Assembly (NCBI RefSeq): GCF_010672525.1
Contig: NZ_JAAHGH010000011.1
Span: 92,350 to 156,349, forward strand
Source of the DNA: Okeania sp. SIO2B3
GTDB lineage: Bacteria; Cyanobacteriota; Cyanobacteriia; Cyanobacteriales; Microcoleaceae
Direction of reading: 5' to 3'
DNA: 64,000 nucleotides
Shown here in pieces: positions 1-10,296 of the stretch. A model generated the notes under the pieces. The model saw only the letters and a program-made list of their open reading frames with translations. It had not been told where the DNA came from and did no database searches. Position numbers and translations under genes: made by a program. Positions within the stretch are counted from its first letter, which is position 1, and each line of letters starts with the position of its first letter.

Positions 1-389
1 ACTTATCGCAAATGAGAAACTAAAAAATTATTCATTACTATTTGCCTATACGCAATAGTAGTCTCAAACCTTTGATGAGACAAAATTTCCATCTACTATC
101 ATTCTCTCAAAATTCTCCGAAGGCTCCACAGAGAGAAAATCACTAACTTATCGCAAATGAGAAACTAAAAAATTATTCATTACTATTTGCCTATACGCAA
201 TAGTAGTCTCAAACCTTTGATGAGACAAAATTTCCATCTACTATCATTCTCTCAAAATTCTCCGAAGGCTCCACAGAGAGAAAATCACTAACTTATCGCA
301 AATGAGAAACTAAAAAATTATTCATTACTATTTGCCTATACGCAATAGTAGTCTCAAACCTTTGATGAGAATAAATTTCCATCTACTAT
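1..389. repeat. 145-bp tandem repeat, about 2.7 copies, upstream of glyA
   Basis: The unit beginning ACTTATCGCAAATGAG starts at 1, 146 and 291, giving an exact 145-bp period; the first two copies are essentially identical. Each unit contains GTCTCA and TGAGAC nine bases apart, so it can fold into a hairpin; the third copy has one changed base in this stem and diverges after about 383. The array runs off the left edge of the window, so its full length is unknown. No reading frame is conserved through it. Confidence 0.93.
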
Positions 390-431
390 TGTGGAGCATA
401 TACTTTTAATGTAGCCCAAAAAATATACAAC

Positions 432-1709
432 ATGATTAACGCTAACTTTCTCGCCGATACTGACCCATTAGTAGCCGAACTAATTCAAAAAGAATACGGA
501 CGGCAACAAGACCACCTAGAACTAATTGCTAGTGAAAACTTCACCTCAGCAGCAGTAATGGCCGCCCAAGGTTCCGTACTCACCAACAAATATGCCGAAG
601 GTCTCCCAGGTAAACGTTACTACGGCGGTTGTGAATTTATAGACGAAATCGAACAAATAGCCATAGACCGTGCCAAACAATTATTTGGTGCTGCCCATGC
701 CAATGTACAACCCCATGCAGGTGCCCAGGCCAACCTTGCCGTGTTCCTCACCTTGTTACAACCAGGGGACACCATCATGGGAATGGACTTATCTCACGGC
801 GGACATTTGACCCACGGTTCCCCAGTAAACATTTCTGGTAAATGGTTCAATGTTCATCATTATGGTGTAAGTCCAGAAACAGAAACTATAGACTATGACC
901 AAGTTCTCGAACTAGCAAAGCAACATAAGCCCAAACTACTAATTTGTGGTTATTCCGCCTATTCTCAAATAATTGATTTTGAGAAATTCCGGGCGATCGC
1001 TGATGAAGTTGGAGCTTATTTATTAGCAGATATTGCTCATATTGCTGGTTTGGTGGCAACGGGTCATCATCCTAACCCTATTCCCTACTGTGATGTAGTC
1101 ACAACTACTACCCACAAAACCTTAAGGGGACCACGAGGCGGTTTGATTCTGACCCGCGACCCAGAATTAGGAAAAAAACTGGACAAGTCAGTATTTCCCG
1201 GAACTCAAGGGGGTCCATTAGAACACGTTATTGCAGCTAAAGCAGTAGCATTCGGAGAAGCTCTGAAGCCAGAATTTAAAGCTTATTCTGGTCAAGTGAT
1301 TGAAAATGCTAGCGCCTTAGCAACCCAACTGCAAGAACGCGGATTAAAAATAGTTTCTGGTGGTACGGAAAATCACGTTATGTTGGTGGATCTAAGGTCA
1401 GTAAGTATGACAGGGAAAAAGGCAGATAAATTGATGAGTGGAGTTAATATTACTACGAATAAAAATACTGTACCTTTTGACCCACAGTCTCCTTTTGTCA
1501 CCAGTGGCCTCCGACTAGGTTCTCCAGCAATGACCACAAGAGGTATGAAAGCTCCTGAATTTACTGAAATAGGCAATATTATTGCGGAACGGTTACTCAA
1601 TCCAGAAGATGAAGGGGTAGCTCAAACGTGTCGAGATAGGGTAGCATCATTGTGCGATCGCTTTCCTCTCTATCCTCATCTCATGGCTAAGGTTCCCAGT
1701 CTAGTCTAA
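432..1709 (+). CDS. glyA: Serine hydroxymethyltransferase
   Basis: Catalyses the PLP-dependent interconversion of serine plus tetrahydrofolate with glycine plus methylene-tetrahydrofolate in the cytoplasm, the main source of one-carbon units. The 425-aa product has the usual family length. Visible marks are the N-terminal [10 protein letters not shown] segment, the GKRYYGG substrate loop (60-66), DIAH (200-203) that contacts the cofactor ring, and [14 protein letters not shown] with the PLP lysine at K229. The ATG at 432 gives the expected N-terminus but has no clear Shine-Dalgarno sequence. The gene stands alone, with a tandem repeat array ending about 40 bp upstream. Identification is secure. 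Confidence 0.98.
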   Translation: MINANFLADTDPLVAELIQKEYGRQQDHLELIASENFTSAAVMAAQGSVLTNKYAEGLPGKRYYGGCEFIDEIEQIAIDRAKQLFGAAHANVQPHAGAQANLAVFLTLLQPGDTIMGMDLSHGGHLTHGSPVNISGKWFNVHHYGVSPETETIDYDQVLELAKQHKPKLLICGYSAYSQIIDFEKFRAIADEVGAYLLADIAHIAGLVATGHHPNPIPYCDVVTTTTHKTLRGPRGGLILTRDPELGKKLDKSVFPGTQGGPLEHVIAAKAVAFGEALKPEFKAYSGQVIENASALATQLQERGLKIVSGGTENHVMLVDLRSVSMTGKKADKLMSGVNITTNKNTVPFDPQSPFVTSGLRLGSPAMTTRGMKAPEFTEIGNIIAERLLNPEDEGVAQTCRDRVASLCDRFPLYPHLMAKVPSLV

Positions 1710-1794
1710 ATAATTTTGGATGGACAATTGAGGAGAAGATTTTTCAGAAGTTGAGGTTTTATGTATAGCGCTATAGTTTTAGCGACTATACATA

Positions 1795-2089
1795 GGGTTT
1801 GCGTATGGAAAGTCTTTTTGCTCTTTGTAGGAGACAGGAGACAACCCACCCCTAACCCCTCCCAACCCACCCCTAGCCCCTCCCAGGAGGGGAGGGGAAG
1901 ACAGGAGAAATGGCTCGGGAGTGAGGAGGTAGGAGCGGGCGTTTTGTCCCAAGATTGTTCTGCCCAACTATGCGCCTAAAATACGCTCCATGCATGAGCG
2001 TGAAGAGCTGAAATAGGCGCACTGCAATTCTACCCCAAAAAGGCACTTGTCTTGATATGTCAATGCTTTTAGATTTAATCAGCAAGCCC
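1795..2089 (+). mobile_element. MITE-like element, family 1 (GGGYTTGC ends), copy A
   Basis: The left end GGGTTTGCG and right end CAGCAAGCCC form short imperfect terminal inverted repeats. The flanks carry TACATA on both sides (1789-1794 and 2090-2095), a probable target duplication. The inside holds the G/C-rich palindromic motif and shares most of its sequence with the copy at 3584-3873. No transposase is encoded. The rest of the 1710-2410 gap is AT-rich and I see nothing else in it. Confidence 0.85.
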
Positions 2090-2410
2090 TACATAAGTAT
2101 CATAAATCGGTAACTTCCAATTTGGGATTGATTTCTAGTCTTGAGCTACTAGCAAATTAAAATTAAAAGACTAGATTTAATCCCCAACCTGTATATTGCA
2201 ATATTCATTAGTAGAGGCGTTCAATACAATGTCTCCACCATTATAGATAAAGACTAATTTATCGGCATAAAATACTATATTTACCGTAGCACTATAGTTT
2301 AAGCCCACTATATATGGAATTTAGACTAGGGTTTTACGAGCAAAAATTCAAGTATTTTTATAACTATATCCAATTATTTATATTTTATATAGTAGCAAAA
2401 TATCCTAATA

Positions 2411-3523
2411 ATGCTAGACCAAATTAATAATTTCTTATTAACTTTTAACCCCCCATTATTTCAGATACCTCATTATCTGTACCATTTGATTACCTTAATA
2501 ATTTCAACTTTTGTTGTACTTTTGATTACACCAATTATCCGCAAAATTGGTTTAAAAATTGGACTTGTAGATAGTCCAGGCGGTCGAAAAATTCATAAAC
2601 AGCCAATGGTACGTTTGGGAGGAGTTTCTATTTTTATTGGTAGCCTAATTGCCCTTTTAATGGTTTGGTGGTTAGGAGGATTTATAGATGCTAATGGTGA
2701 TATTTTACCTCCAGAAAAAGAGTTTGAAATCTGGGGTGTAACAGTTGGTGGTTTAGCTTTTTTTCTAATTGGTTTAGCAGATGATTTGTTTGGTTTATCT
2801 CCCTTATTCCGGTTATTCACGCAAACTATTGCTGCTAGTATGGCTTGGATAGTAGGGGTACAAATTGAATTTTTGACAATTCCTTTTTATGGGTTAGTAC
2901 ATATTAATATTCTGAGCTGGCCTGTAACTGTTATCTGGTTAGTGGGGATGGCAAATGCGATTAATTGGATTGATGGTGTAGATGGGTTAGCTGCTGGTGT
3001 TTCTGGTATTGCAGCTTTTGTGATGTTAATTGTAAGTATATTTATGGATCAACCAGCAGCAGCTTTAATTGCCGCAGCTTTAGCTGGTGGAACATTAGGT
3101 TTTCTTCGTTATAATTTTAATCCAGCCCAAATATTTATGGGGGATGGAGGAGCTTATTATGTAGGATTTACTTTAGCAGGAGTGGGAGTAATAGGTTTAG
3201 TAAAAACTACTGTGGTTACTTCTGTTCTTTTGCCATATCTAATACTAGCAGTGCCAATTATTGATATGTCTGCTGTAATTCTAGACCGTCTACGAAATGG
3301 TAAATCTCCTTTTATTGCAGATAAACGCCATCTTCATCATCGTTTATTAGATGCTGGTTTATCTCAAAGATTGACAGTTTTTTTTATCTATTCATTAACA
3401 CTTTGGGTCGGAAGTTTAGCTATGGCTTTTTCTGGTATTCCTAGTGGCGCAATTTATGCTTTTAGTGCTACAGGTTTACTTATTTATACCAGTTGGAAAG
3501 TTTGGAAACATAAACAAGCTTAA
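2411..3523 (+). CDS. WecA/TagO-like undecaprenyl-phosphate sugar-1-phosphate transferase
   Basis: A 370-aa polytopic inner-membrane protein of the MraY/WecA family (glycosyltransferase family 4). Such enzymes move a sugar-1-phosphate, typically GlcNAc-1-P, from a UDP-sugar onto polyprenyl phosphate to start cell-surface polysaccharide. Visible features are about ten hydrophobic segments, the LADDLFGL Mg-binding motif (about 121-128), NAINWIDGVDGLAAG in a cytoplasmic loop (about 182-196), and the histidine motif KRHLHHRLLDAG (about 305-316). The HLHHR form points to the WecA/TagO branch rather than MraY. It is monocistronic, with a MITE-like element on each side. The exact sugar cannot be told from sequence. 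Confidence 0.88.
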   Translation: MLDQINNFLLTFNPPLFQIPHYLYHLITLIISTFVVLLITPIIRKIGLKIGLVDSPGGRKIHKQPMVRLGGVSIFIGSLIALLMVWWLGGFIDANGDILPPEKEFEIWGVTVGGLAFFLIGLADDLFGLSPLFRLFTQTIAASMAWIVGVQIEFLTIPFYGLVHINILSWPVTVIWLVGMANAINWIDGVDGLAAGVSGIAAFVMLIVSIFMDQPAAALIAAALAGGTLGFLRYNFNPAQIFMGDGGAYYVGFTLAGVGVIGLVKTTVVTSVLLPYLILAVPIIDMSAVILDRLRNGKSPFIADKRHLHHRLLDAGLSQRLTVFFIYSLTLWVGSLAMAFSGIPSGAIYAFSATGLLIYTSWKVWKHKQA

Positions 3524-3583
3524 AAGATGAAAAGTCAAATAGCGATCGCCTATTTTCATGTCACGAGAGGCGATCGCTAAGTA

Positions 3584-3858
<275 letters not shown>

Positions 3859-3873
<15 letters not shown>

Positions 3874-4812
3874 TAAGTATTGCTTGCTATTCTTCAATGC
3901 TTGATATTCATCCCAAATCTTGTCTGGAGAATAATAATCTTTTAGTAACTCATAATCTCTAGAATAAAAGTCAATTAATTTTTTCATAGATTTCTCTGAC
4001 AATTCTGCTAATGAGATTTTTCTGCCTCCAGTATTAAGTCTGGGTAAGTTAATTTCAATGCTAGTTATTTCTGATAATTTTTCCCCTAATTCTCCTAAAC
4101 GCTCTACTTGAAATACGCGATCGAATCCTTTTATTTGATTGCCCATGAAGGTATGTTGTGGTTTTATATGACCTTCCCAAACTTGTGATATTTCTAAATA
4201 CGATTCTAAGTTTTCAACTAACCAATTAATTTCAGGATTAACTCCCAACTTAGTAATAGATAAATATTTACAGCTAGTTAATGACGGGTGGTTTTCAAAT
4301 GCCGCTCTCTGAAAGAAAATTATGTTAGAAACAGCAGATAAAAAACGCTTAATTGGTTCTCTGACGACTACAAACTTAAAATAATCTGCTGCTACATCTT
4401 CAATATTAACTATGTACGATTTATGAGACTGGTATGGTTGAGGTTGGTCTTGTAGGGTAGTAATTCTTTGAGACTCTTCTTCCATACTCTTCTCTAAATG
4501 TGATATGGTTGCTAATAATGTACGAGTAGCGCACTTGAGAATAAGAGTGTAGGCAATTTTAAATTTATCGCACAAAATAAAAGTTGAAAAAGTTTGATTT
4601 TCAAACTTTTCCCAAGAATTACAGGTTCTCAAAACACCCATATTTTTATCGGCAGATTTTGGATTTTCTTTCAATAACTGCTGATGATATTCTAACGCTT
4701 GTTGTTTATTTCCTTGAGCAATTAAAATAGATATCAAAATTTTTTTACTATGATATTCATCACCAAATCTAGTCTTAACTTTATGAGCAACTTCCAGAGC
4801 TTCTTTTGACAA
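3859..4812 (-). CDS. Sulfotransferase domain, C-terminal piece of the interrupted gene
   Basis: The open segment carries one TPR unit and then a sulfotransferase domain of about 250 residues. KIAYTLILKCATRTL is a plausible 5'-phosphosulfate loop, with CATRT in the place of the usual K-x-G-x-T, and VVVREPIKRFLSAVSN is the 3'-phosphate-binding loop typical of the Sulfotransfer_2 family. The only starts are TTG 4812 or later, and similarity continues upstream of them (FSNLLVKQGLSKEAL), so this is not a natural gene start. The final residues LGLAD come from the inserted MITE. Confidence 0.6.
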
Positions 4813-4839
4813 ACCTTGTTTAACTAATAAATTTGAAAA

Positions 4840-5901
4840 TTATTGATATATTCCCAATTTTTGATAATCACTATTAACTAATTGCTGATACTTAGAGCTA
4901 GCCCATTCTATTAAAGTTGCATTTAACAAAGCTAAGGCTAAATTTAATTTAACTGCCTGTTTATAATTAGCAAGTGCCGACTCTTTTTTGCCTAACTTGA
5001 GTAAAGCATAGCCCAATTTTATCTGGGCATTTTGACTGTAAACATAAATTTCTACACCCTTCCTTAAATATGCTAAACCTTTCTCACTTTCGCCTATATG
5101 TACTAATAAATAACCCAGTTGGGAATAAATACTATCCCCATCAAAATCTTCATTAACTAAATCTGTTTCTAGCGCTTCCCTTGCTAATTCTAAACTGCCA
5201 TATTTTTCTGGTAAAGCTGCTGTTACATTATGCTCTATTATTTGAGAAAAAAGTCTATCAATGTGTTCTGGATAGTCAGGAATAAATTCCTCTATAATCT
5301 CATCTCCTAGATTAAGGTAAATATCAAGAGCAGCGCCAAAATTTGCTTCAGTACATAATATTTCTGCTTGCTGTAAGTCTAAATTTTTATTCCCTAACTT
5401 TTGAGTGATTAACTTTTTAAATGTACAAGCTAATATTTCTCCAGGGGATACCTCTAAAAGGCAATCATCTAATAATCTTTTAACAGCTATGCCAATAATA
5501 CCAAGCGTAGTAAAAGGATGCCACGCACCACCATAGTTAGTTATAGTTTGAGCAAAACTATTTATTGATTCTAACAGTATTTGATGACAAGGATTAGTAA
5601 TAGGAGAAACCTCTGATTCAGACAATAAATATTTAAAATAATCTTCGACTTTGATTAAAGAAGCGATACTTCTTTCCCAGGCATAACGGCGCACTACAAT
5701 ATTTTTTTGGATAGCATATTTTTGCTGATAATGGTTAGGATACTGGCAAAATATTCTATCTGCTAAATCTTGAGCTGAATCAAATTCATGTAATTCTATA
5801 TAAGCATTAGTTTGACCAACTAAAAACGCAAGATTATTGGGAAATTTTTCTATAGCAGTTTGCCAACGAGCTAAAGCTAATTCCCATTTTTGTGCGTGCA
5901 T
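4840..5901 (-). CDS. TPR protein, third piece of the interrupted TPR-sulfotransferase gene
   Basis: A 353-aa open segment. The repeat pattern begins upstream of the first ATG (5901), in the 57 nt after the previous stop, which read FISKYPHQPQGFDGLARV in frame. TPR-like units occur at both ends (MHAQKWELALARWQTAIEKF and YALLKLGKKESALANYKQAV); the middle is a less regular helical region with a conserved-looking TNYGGAWHPFTTLGIIG stretch. It ends at TAA 4840-4842. Confidence 0.5.
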   Translation of the reverse strand: MHAQKWELALARWQTAIEKFPNNLAFLVGQTNAYIELHEFDSAQDLADRIFCQYPNHYQQKYAIQKNIVVRRYAWERSIASLIKVEDYFKYLLSESEVSPITNPCHQILLESINSFAQTITNYGGAWHPFTTLGIIGIAVKRLLDDCLLEVSPGEILACTFKKLITQKLGNKNLDLQQAEILCTEANFGAALDIYLNLGDEIIEEFIPDYPEHIDRLFSQIIEHNVTAALPEKYGSLELAREALETDLVNEDFDGDSIYSQLGYLLVHIGESEKGLAYLRKGVEIYVYSQNAQIKLGYALLKLGKKESALANYKQAVKLNLALALLNATLIEWASSKYQQLVNSDYQKLGIYQ

Positions 5902-5958
5902 TGATACTCTAGCTAAACCATCAAAACCTTGAGGTTGATGAGGATATTTTGAGATAAA

Positions 5959-6585
5959 TTACTCAAACAAAGTTTCAGCTTCTCGATACCTAAATAAATT
6001 AATTAAAGCATTCCCTTTCTGTACATAGAAATTAAAATTGTGAGGCAACTGATTAATAGCATTCTCCCAGCGCTCCAAAGCTAATTCCCAATTCACAAAA
6101 CTATTAGCAACTCTGGCATAACCATCATAACCTTGAGGTTTATTTGGAAACTTTTCTATTAACCTTTGAAAAACCACTTCTGCCTCATCAAACCGAGATA
6201 AAGTTATCAGCACATTACCTTTGCTAGCTTGAAAACCAATATTTTCAGGAAACTTTTCCAGAGCATTTTCCCAATGCTCTAAAGCTAATTCCCAATTAGC
6301 CAAACTATTAGCAACTCTGGCATAACCCTCATACCCTTGAGGTCGATTTGGAAACTTTTCTATTAACCTTTGAAAAACCGCCTCTGCCTCATAAAACCGA
6401 GATAAAGTTATCAGCACATTACCTTTTATAGCTTGAAAACCAATATTTTCAGGAAACTTTTCCAGAGCATTTTCCCAACGTGATAAAGCCAAATTCAAAT
6501 CTGCTAAATGATGAGTTAATCTGGCATAGCCATCATAACCTTGAGGTTGATTTGGAGACTTTTCTATTAACTGTTGAAAAACCAC
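5959..6585 (-). CDS. TPR protein, second piece of the interrupted TPR-sulfotransferase gene
   Basis: A 208-aa open stretch in phase with its neighbours, made of near-identical TPR units around FPENIGFQASKGNVLITLSR. The first residues continue a TPR helix begun before the stop, and no ribosome-binding site is evident at 6585, so independent initiation is doubtful. It closes at TAA 5959-5961 in the middle of a repeat. Confidence 0.5.
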   Translation of the reverse strand: MVFQQLIEKSPNQPQGYDGYARLTHHLADLNLALSRWENALEKFPENIGFQAIKGNVLITLSRFYEAEAVFQRLIEKFPNRPQGYEGYARVANSLANWELALEHWENALEKFPENIGFQASKGNVLITLSRFDEAEVVFQRLIEKFPNKPQGYDGYARVANSFVNWELALERWENAINQLPHNFNFYVQKGNALINLFRYREAETLFE

Positions 6586-7422
6586 TTATGCCTCATCAAA
6601 CCGAGACAAATTGATTAAATAATTGCCTTTTTGAACCTGAAAACCGATATTTTCGGGAAACTTAAAAATCGCCTCCTTCCACCGTTTTAATGCCAACTCC
6701 CAATCTGCAAAACCATGAGTTAATCTGGCATAACCATGATAACCATCTGGTAATTCTGGATAAATTTTTATTAATTGCTGAAAAACCGTTTCTGCTGACT
6801 CAAATCTACCTAAACTAATTAAATTATTACCACAAGTTCGATAAATAGGCATCGGTTGTTGAGGGTTGATAATTAACGCTTGTTGGTAAAACTCAACAGC
6901 CTCCTTTATCTTTCCTTCCTTATTTAACTTATTCCCACTCTCAACAAAATCTCTGGCAACATCTGTTTGTAACCAAGATATTTTTTGAGTTGCCCTCAAG
7001 TGAATTGGATTAAGAGAAACGATTTTTTGCCAAGTCTTGAAACCAGACAAAAAATTCGATTTAGTTTCATAAGCCAAGGCTAAAGTTTGATGAGAAATTG
7101 CTGAATATGGTTGTAGATAAATAGCCTTTTGTGAGCAACTAATAGCTTCAACTAATTCACCTTGCTTTATTAAAACTTCGGCTAAACTATTATGAAAGTT
7201 TGCAGAATTAGGATTAAGTTTAATCGCCTGTCGATATTGGGCTATGACATCAGACCACTTACCTTGTTGGACAAACAGTTGTCCTAAGTAATAGTAATTC
7301 CAGGAGAAATAGGGCATTAATTCGATGAGTCTTTGATATTCTCTTTTGGCATCATCTAATTTATTGGCCCGCAATAGTTCGTTAGCAATTTTCAGGGAAC
7401 TTGGACGTATAAGTTTAGCCAT
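6586..7422 (-). CDS. TPR protein, N-terminal piece of the interrupted TPR-sulfotransferase gene
   Basis: A 278-aa open segment starting at ATG 7422, divergent from cinA with a 67-bp gap that must hold both promoters. It carries at least six TPR units, for example YYYLGQLFVQQGKWSDVIAQ and NSLAEVLIKQGELVEA. It ends at TAA 6586-6588 where the sister repeats have GAA. If translated alone it would be a soluble TPR scaffold without an enzyme domain. Confidence 0.6.
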   Translation of the reverse strand: MAKLIRPSSLKIANELLRANKLDDAKREYQRLIELMPYFSWNYYYLGQLFVQQGKWSDVIAQYRQAIKLNPNSANFHNSLAEVLIKQGELVEAISCSQKAIYLQPYSAISHQTLALAYETKSNFLSGFKTWQKIVSLNPIHLRATQKISWLQTDVARDFVESGNKLNKEGKIKEAVEFYQQALIINPQQPMPIYRTCGNNLISLGRFESAETVFQQLIKIYPELPDGYHGYARLTHGFADWELALKRWKEAIFKFPENIGFQVQKGNYLINLSRFDEA

Positions 7423-7489
7423 CTAATTAGATTTTGAGATAATTTAAAAAAGATATATAACGTACAAAAACTTACTACCTTCTATTTAG

Positions 7490-8755
7490 ATGATTGCAGA
7501 AATTATATGTGTAGGCACAGAACTACTATTAGGAGATATCCTAAATAGTAATGCTCAATATTTAGCACAAGAACTAGCAAGATTAGGAATAGCTCATTAC
7601 TATCAAACCGTAGTAGGGGATAATCCAGAAAGAATCAAACAAGTATTAGCGATCGCTACCCAACGCTCCCAAATATTAATTTTCACAGGAGGTTTAGGCC
7701 CGACTCCAGACGATCTAACTATGGCCACCATCGCGGACTATTTTAATACTCCACTGATAGAAAGACCCGAAATCATAGAAGATATTACCAAAAAATTTGC
7801 TCATCGGGGTCGCACCATGACCGCCAGTAACCGGAAACAAGCCTTAATTCCCCAGGGTGCAAGTATTTTGCCTAATCCTATTGGCAGTGCTCCAGGAATT
7901 ATTTGGCAACCAGTGGCGAATGTAACAATAATGACTTTTCCCGGAGTTCCCACCGAAATGAAATTAATGTGGCAAGAAACTGCTGTACCTTATATGCAGA
8001 ATCAGGGTTGGTGTGGTGAAACTATCTATAGTCGGACATTAAAATTTTGGGGCATTGCAGAGTCAGCTTTGGCAGAAAAAGTAGCCCCATTGTTGGAAAT
8101 GAAAAATCCTACTGTTGCTCCCTATGCTAATTTTGGAGAGGTAAAATTACGAATTTCTGCTCGTGCTGAGTCTCAGGAATTAGCGGATAAATTAATTTTG
8201 CCTGTAGAACAAAAAATACGAGATATTGCAGGAATTGATTGTTATGGCATTAATGATGACTCTATAGCTTCAGTAGTAGGAAAATTATTGTTAGATGGAG
8301 GGGAAACTTTAGCTGTGGCCGAATCTTGTACTGGTGGAGGTCTAGGTAGTATGTTGACTTCTACTCCAGGTAGTTCGCAATATTTTTATGGTGGAGTTAT
8401 AGCTTATGAAAATATTGTAAAAATTTCTTTGTTAGATGTTAGTCAGGAAGATTTAGCTACAGAAGGTGCTGTGAGTCATGCAGTGGCAAAACAAATGGCA
8501 AATGGGGTGGTGAAGAAGTTAGGAAGTAACTGGGGAATTAGTATTACGGGTATTGCTGGACCTGGAGGTGGCACAGAATCTAAGCCAGTGGGTTTAGTTT
8601 ATATTGGCATAGCAAAAATAACTGGTGAGGTAGAAAGTTTTGAATACCGCTTCGGTACTTTACGCAGTAGAGATTGGATTAGAAGAGTGAGTGCCTGCAC
8701 AGCTCTCGATCTGTTGAGAAGAAAATTATATTTATCTGTAGGAAAAACACAATAA
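7490..8755 (+). CDS. cinA: CinA-like protein: MoCF-type N-terminal domain plus NMN amidohydrolase-type C-terminal domain
   Basis: A 421-aa protein of full family length. Residues 1-170 form the MoCF_biosynth domain (EIICVGTELLLGDILNSNAQ, FTGGLGPTPDDLT), associated with nucleotide pyrophosphatase activity. Residues about 260-415 form the CinA C-terminal domain (VAESCTGGGLGSMLTSTPGS, GISITGIAGPGGG), which deamidates nicotinamide mononucleotide in the NAD salvage cycle. The ATG at 7490 gives the conserved MIAEIICVGTELL start. It is transcribed away from the TPR-sulfotransferase gene and has no downstream partner. Confidence 0.95.
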   Translation: MIAEIICVGTELLLGDILNSNAQYLAQELARLGIAHYYQTVVGDNPERIKQVLAIATQRSQILIFTGGLGPTPDDLTMATIADYFNTPLIERPEIIEDITKKFAHRGRTMTASNRKQALIPQGASILPNPIGSAPGIIWQPVANVTIMTFPGVPTEMKLMWQETAVPYMQNQGWCGETIYSRTLKFWGIAESALAEKVAPLLEMKNPTVAPYANFGEVKLRISARAESQELADKLILPVEQKIRDIAGIDCYGINDDSIASVVGKLLLDGGETLAVAESCTGGGLGSMLTSTPGSSQYFYGGVIAYENIVKISLLDVSQEDLATEGAVSHAVAKQMANGVVKKLGSNWGISITGIAGPGGGTESKPVGLVYIGIAKITGEVESFEYRFGTLRSRDWIRRVSACTALDLLRRKLYLSVGKTQ

Positions 8756-8902
8756 TAAAAGACTTGATTATAATAACAATAATAAATCAACTTATGGACA
8801 AAAGTACATACTTTTTAAGACAACTTAACTAATCGTTGCTGGATGGCCATCTAACCCTAAAGCAAAGATAGTGTTAATATATAAAGTAAAGATCGATAAA
8901 CA

Positions 8903-8936
8903 AAAGGCCACGATGAATATTTATTGTGTTGTGGCT
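8903..8936 (+). other. Hairpin in the gap before the aroQ unit
   Basis: AGGCCAC at about 8905-8911 and GTTGTGGCTT at about 8928-8937 can pair around an AT-rich loop. A second short hairpin CTCAC/GTGAG lies near 9003-9021. They could be a terminator, a leader structure or a small RNA; I cannot tell which. The 8756-9045 gap shows nothing else. Confidence 0.35.
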
Positions 8937-9045
8937 TAGTTGTTAAAATCTTTCAAAACTTTTGTATGAAAAGGGAAGCGGCAGAACCCGCCCCGCTTAC
9001 CCCTCACTATAAAAGGTGAGAGTATTCAGCGGGAATATAATATTG

Positions 9046-9180
9046 ATGGATTACATTGACAAGCTAATAGAAAAATTAAAGGAATGGACTCGCAGACTGG
9101 TTGATTCTTTATTAGGTCCAGAACCAGAACCAGAACCAGAACTCATTCCTATTCCAGTCAACGACCGCTCTCGTCGCTGA
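9046..9180 (+). CDS. Small conserved-looking protein, 44 aa, upstream of aroQ
   Basis: ATG 9046 opens a 44-codon frame ending at TGA 9178-9180, 28 nt before the aroQ start. The product begins with a basic amphipathic helix ([20 protein letters not shown]), followed by a Pro-Glu repeat (GPEPEPEPE) and a basic tail ending in RSRR. There is no signal peptide or TM segment. The same strand and tight spacing suggest co-transcription with aroQ. I recall comparable short PEPEPE proteins in cyanobacteria but do not know a function; codon use and the sharp charge pattern argue for a real gene. Confidence 0.65.
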   Translation: MDYIDKLIEKLKEWTRRLVDSLLGPEPEPEPELIPIPVNDRSRR

Positions 9181-9208
9181 TAATTCTATCATTCAACGTT
9201 TAAATTAT

Positions 9209-9655
9209 TTGTTTAGCATTTTAGTTTTACATGGGCCAAATTTGAATCTCCTGGGTCTACGAGAACCAGGAATATATGGCTCTGAAACTTTAGATAATAT
9301 AAATCGACTGTTAGAGCAAGAGGCGGAAGCCCTTGGAATAAAAATCTCTGTATTACAGTCTAATAATGAAGGTGTCTTGGTGGATGTAATTCACTCAGCT
9401 AGTGAGCAACACCAAGGCATAGTTATTAATGCCGGGGCGTATACTCATACAAGTATTGCCATTAGGGATGCTATTTCTGGGGTTAATATTCCCACGGTAG
9501 AAGTACATCTCAGTAATATTTATCGTCGAGAAGAATTTCGACATCATTCTTTTATAGCACCAGTAGCTGTAGGTCAGATTAGTGGCTTTGGTTCACAAAG
9601 CTATATTTTAGGGCTAAAAGCAATAGTTAATTATCTTCAAAAAGGTATGCGTTAA
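9209..9655 (+). CDS. aroQ: 3-Dehydroquinate dehydratase, type II
   Basis: Dehydrates 3-dehydroquinate to 3-dehydroshikimate in the shikimate pathway. The 148-aa product has the compact dodecameric type II length. It shows the [18 protein letters not shown]-terminus containing the catalytic Arg/Tyr loop, [10 protein letters not shown] (about 49-58), NAGAYTHTS (about 74-82) and [17 protein letters not shown] with the catalytic His (about 98-114). The start is TTG 9209, since an in-frame TAA lies 10 codons upstream and no ATG is available; this gives the typical short lead before LVLHGPN. It follows the 44-aa ORF, probably in one transcript. Confidence 0.95.
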   Translation: MFSILVLHGPNLNLLGLREPGIYGSETLDNINRLLEQEAEALGIKISVLQSNNEGVLVDVIHSASEQHQGIVINAGAYTHTSIAIRDAISGVNIPTVEVHLSNIYRREEFRHHSFIAPVAVGQISGFGSQSYILGLKAIVNYLQKGMR

Positions 9656-9897
9656 ATAATTTCCCAAATCTAAATATGGCTGGAAATTTTATATTAGAAA
9701 AAAATATATCAATTAAATTATTCAATATTCAATAATAGTTAATAAATAGCGTAAGCTTGAATGAATTATTAAGACAATAACTATGTAACTCAAGTTATAG
9801 AATACTATTATTAATAGCATTAGTATCATCCTAATCACAAGAATTAAATTCTTCGTATACAGAAAATTTATTTTGATAGTAAGTCATAATATAAACA

Positions 9898-10123
9898 GGA
9901 CTTGCTGATTAACTATCAAAGCATTGATCTATCAATGCTTTAGCCTTCTTGAGCAGAAAAAAGTGCCAGCTTTTCGGTCTAAAAATCTCAAAAAGTTAGC
10001 ATTTTGGGCAGGCAAGGACAGAAAAATCAAGGGACAATTCTTCCCACTACCTTCTCTATAATTCCCATTTCTCCTGACTCCTGACTCCGATCCTTGCTCA
10101 TAAGACTAGTGAAGCGCAAACCC
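9898..10123 (-). mobile_element. MITE-like element, family 1, copy D (reverse orientation)
   Basis: Ends GGACTTGCTG (left) and GCGCAAACCC (right), flanked by TAAACA (9892-9897) and TAAATA (10124-10129), an almost perfect 6-bp duplication. The inside matches the 3' half of copies A and B in reverse complement, ending with the same CTAGTGAAGCGCAAACCC seen in the copy near 46520. The remaining parts of the 9656-10296 gap are AT-rich with no other recognisable feature. Confidence 0.8.
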
Positions 10124-10296
10124 TAAATATGTAAAGATAATCAAAAAAATTAAATATAACGACCCTAAATAGGTTTTGAACAAAAGTTAGTCTGAGAAAA
10201 TATATCTAAAACTTAGCCTAACTTCCTTCTATCTATACTCTACTGTTCATTACTTATTCAGGATGTGTATAAGAAAGATAAATTAATGAATAAATA

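Noticed and set aside
1-389. Possible CRISPR-like array or origin iterons upstream of glyA
   Set aside because: The 145-bp units are identical throughout without spacers, and no replication genes or DnaA boxes accompany them.
1761-2085. Short frames in MITE copies A and B (for example the reading VGRTILGQNARSYLL)
   Set aside because: The same reading appears in both element copies because of shared DNA; it is interrupted differently in each and lacks a start signal.
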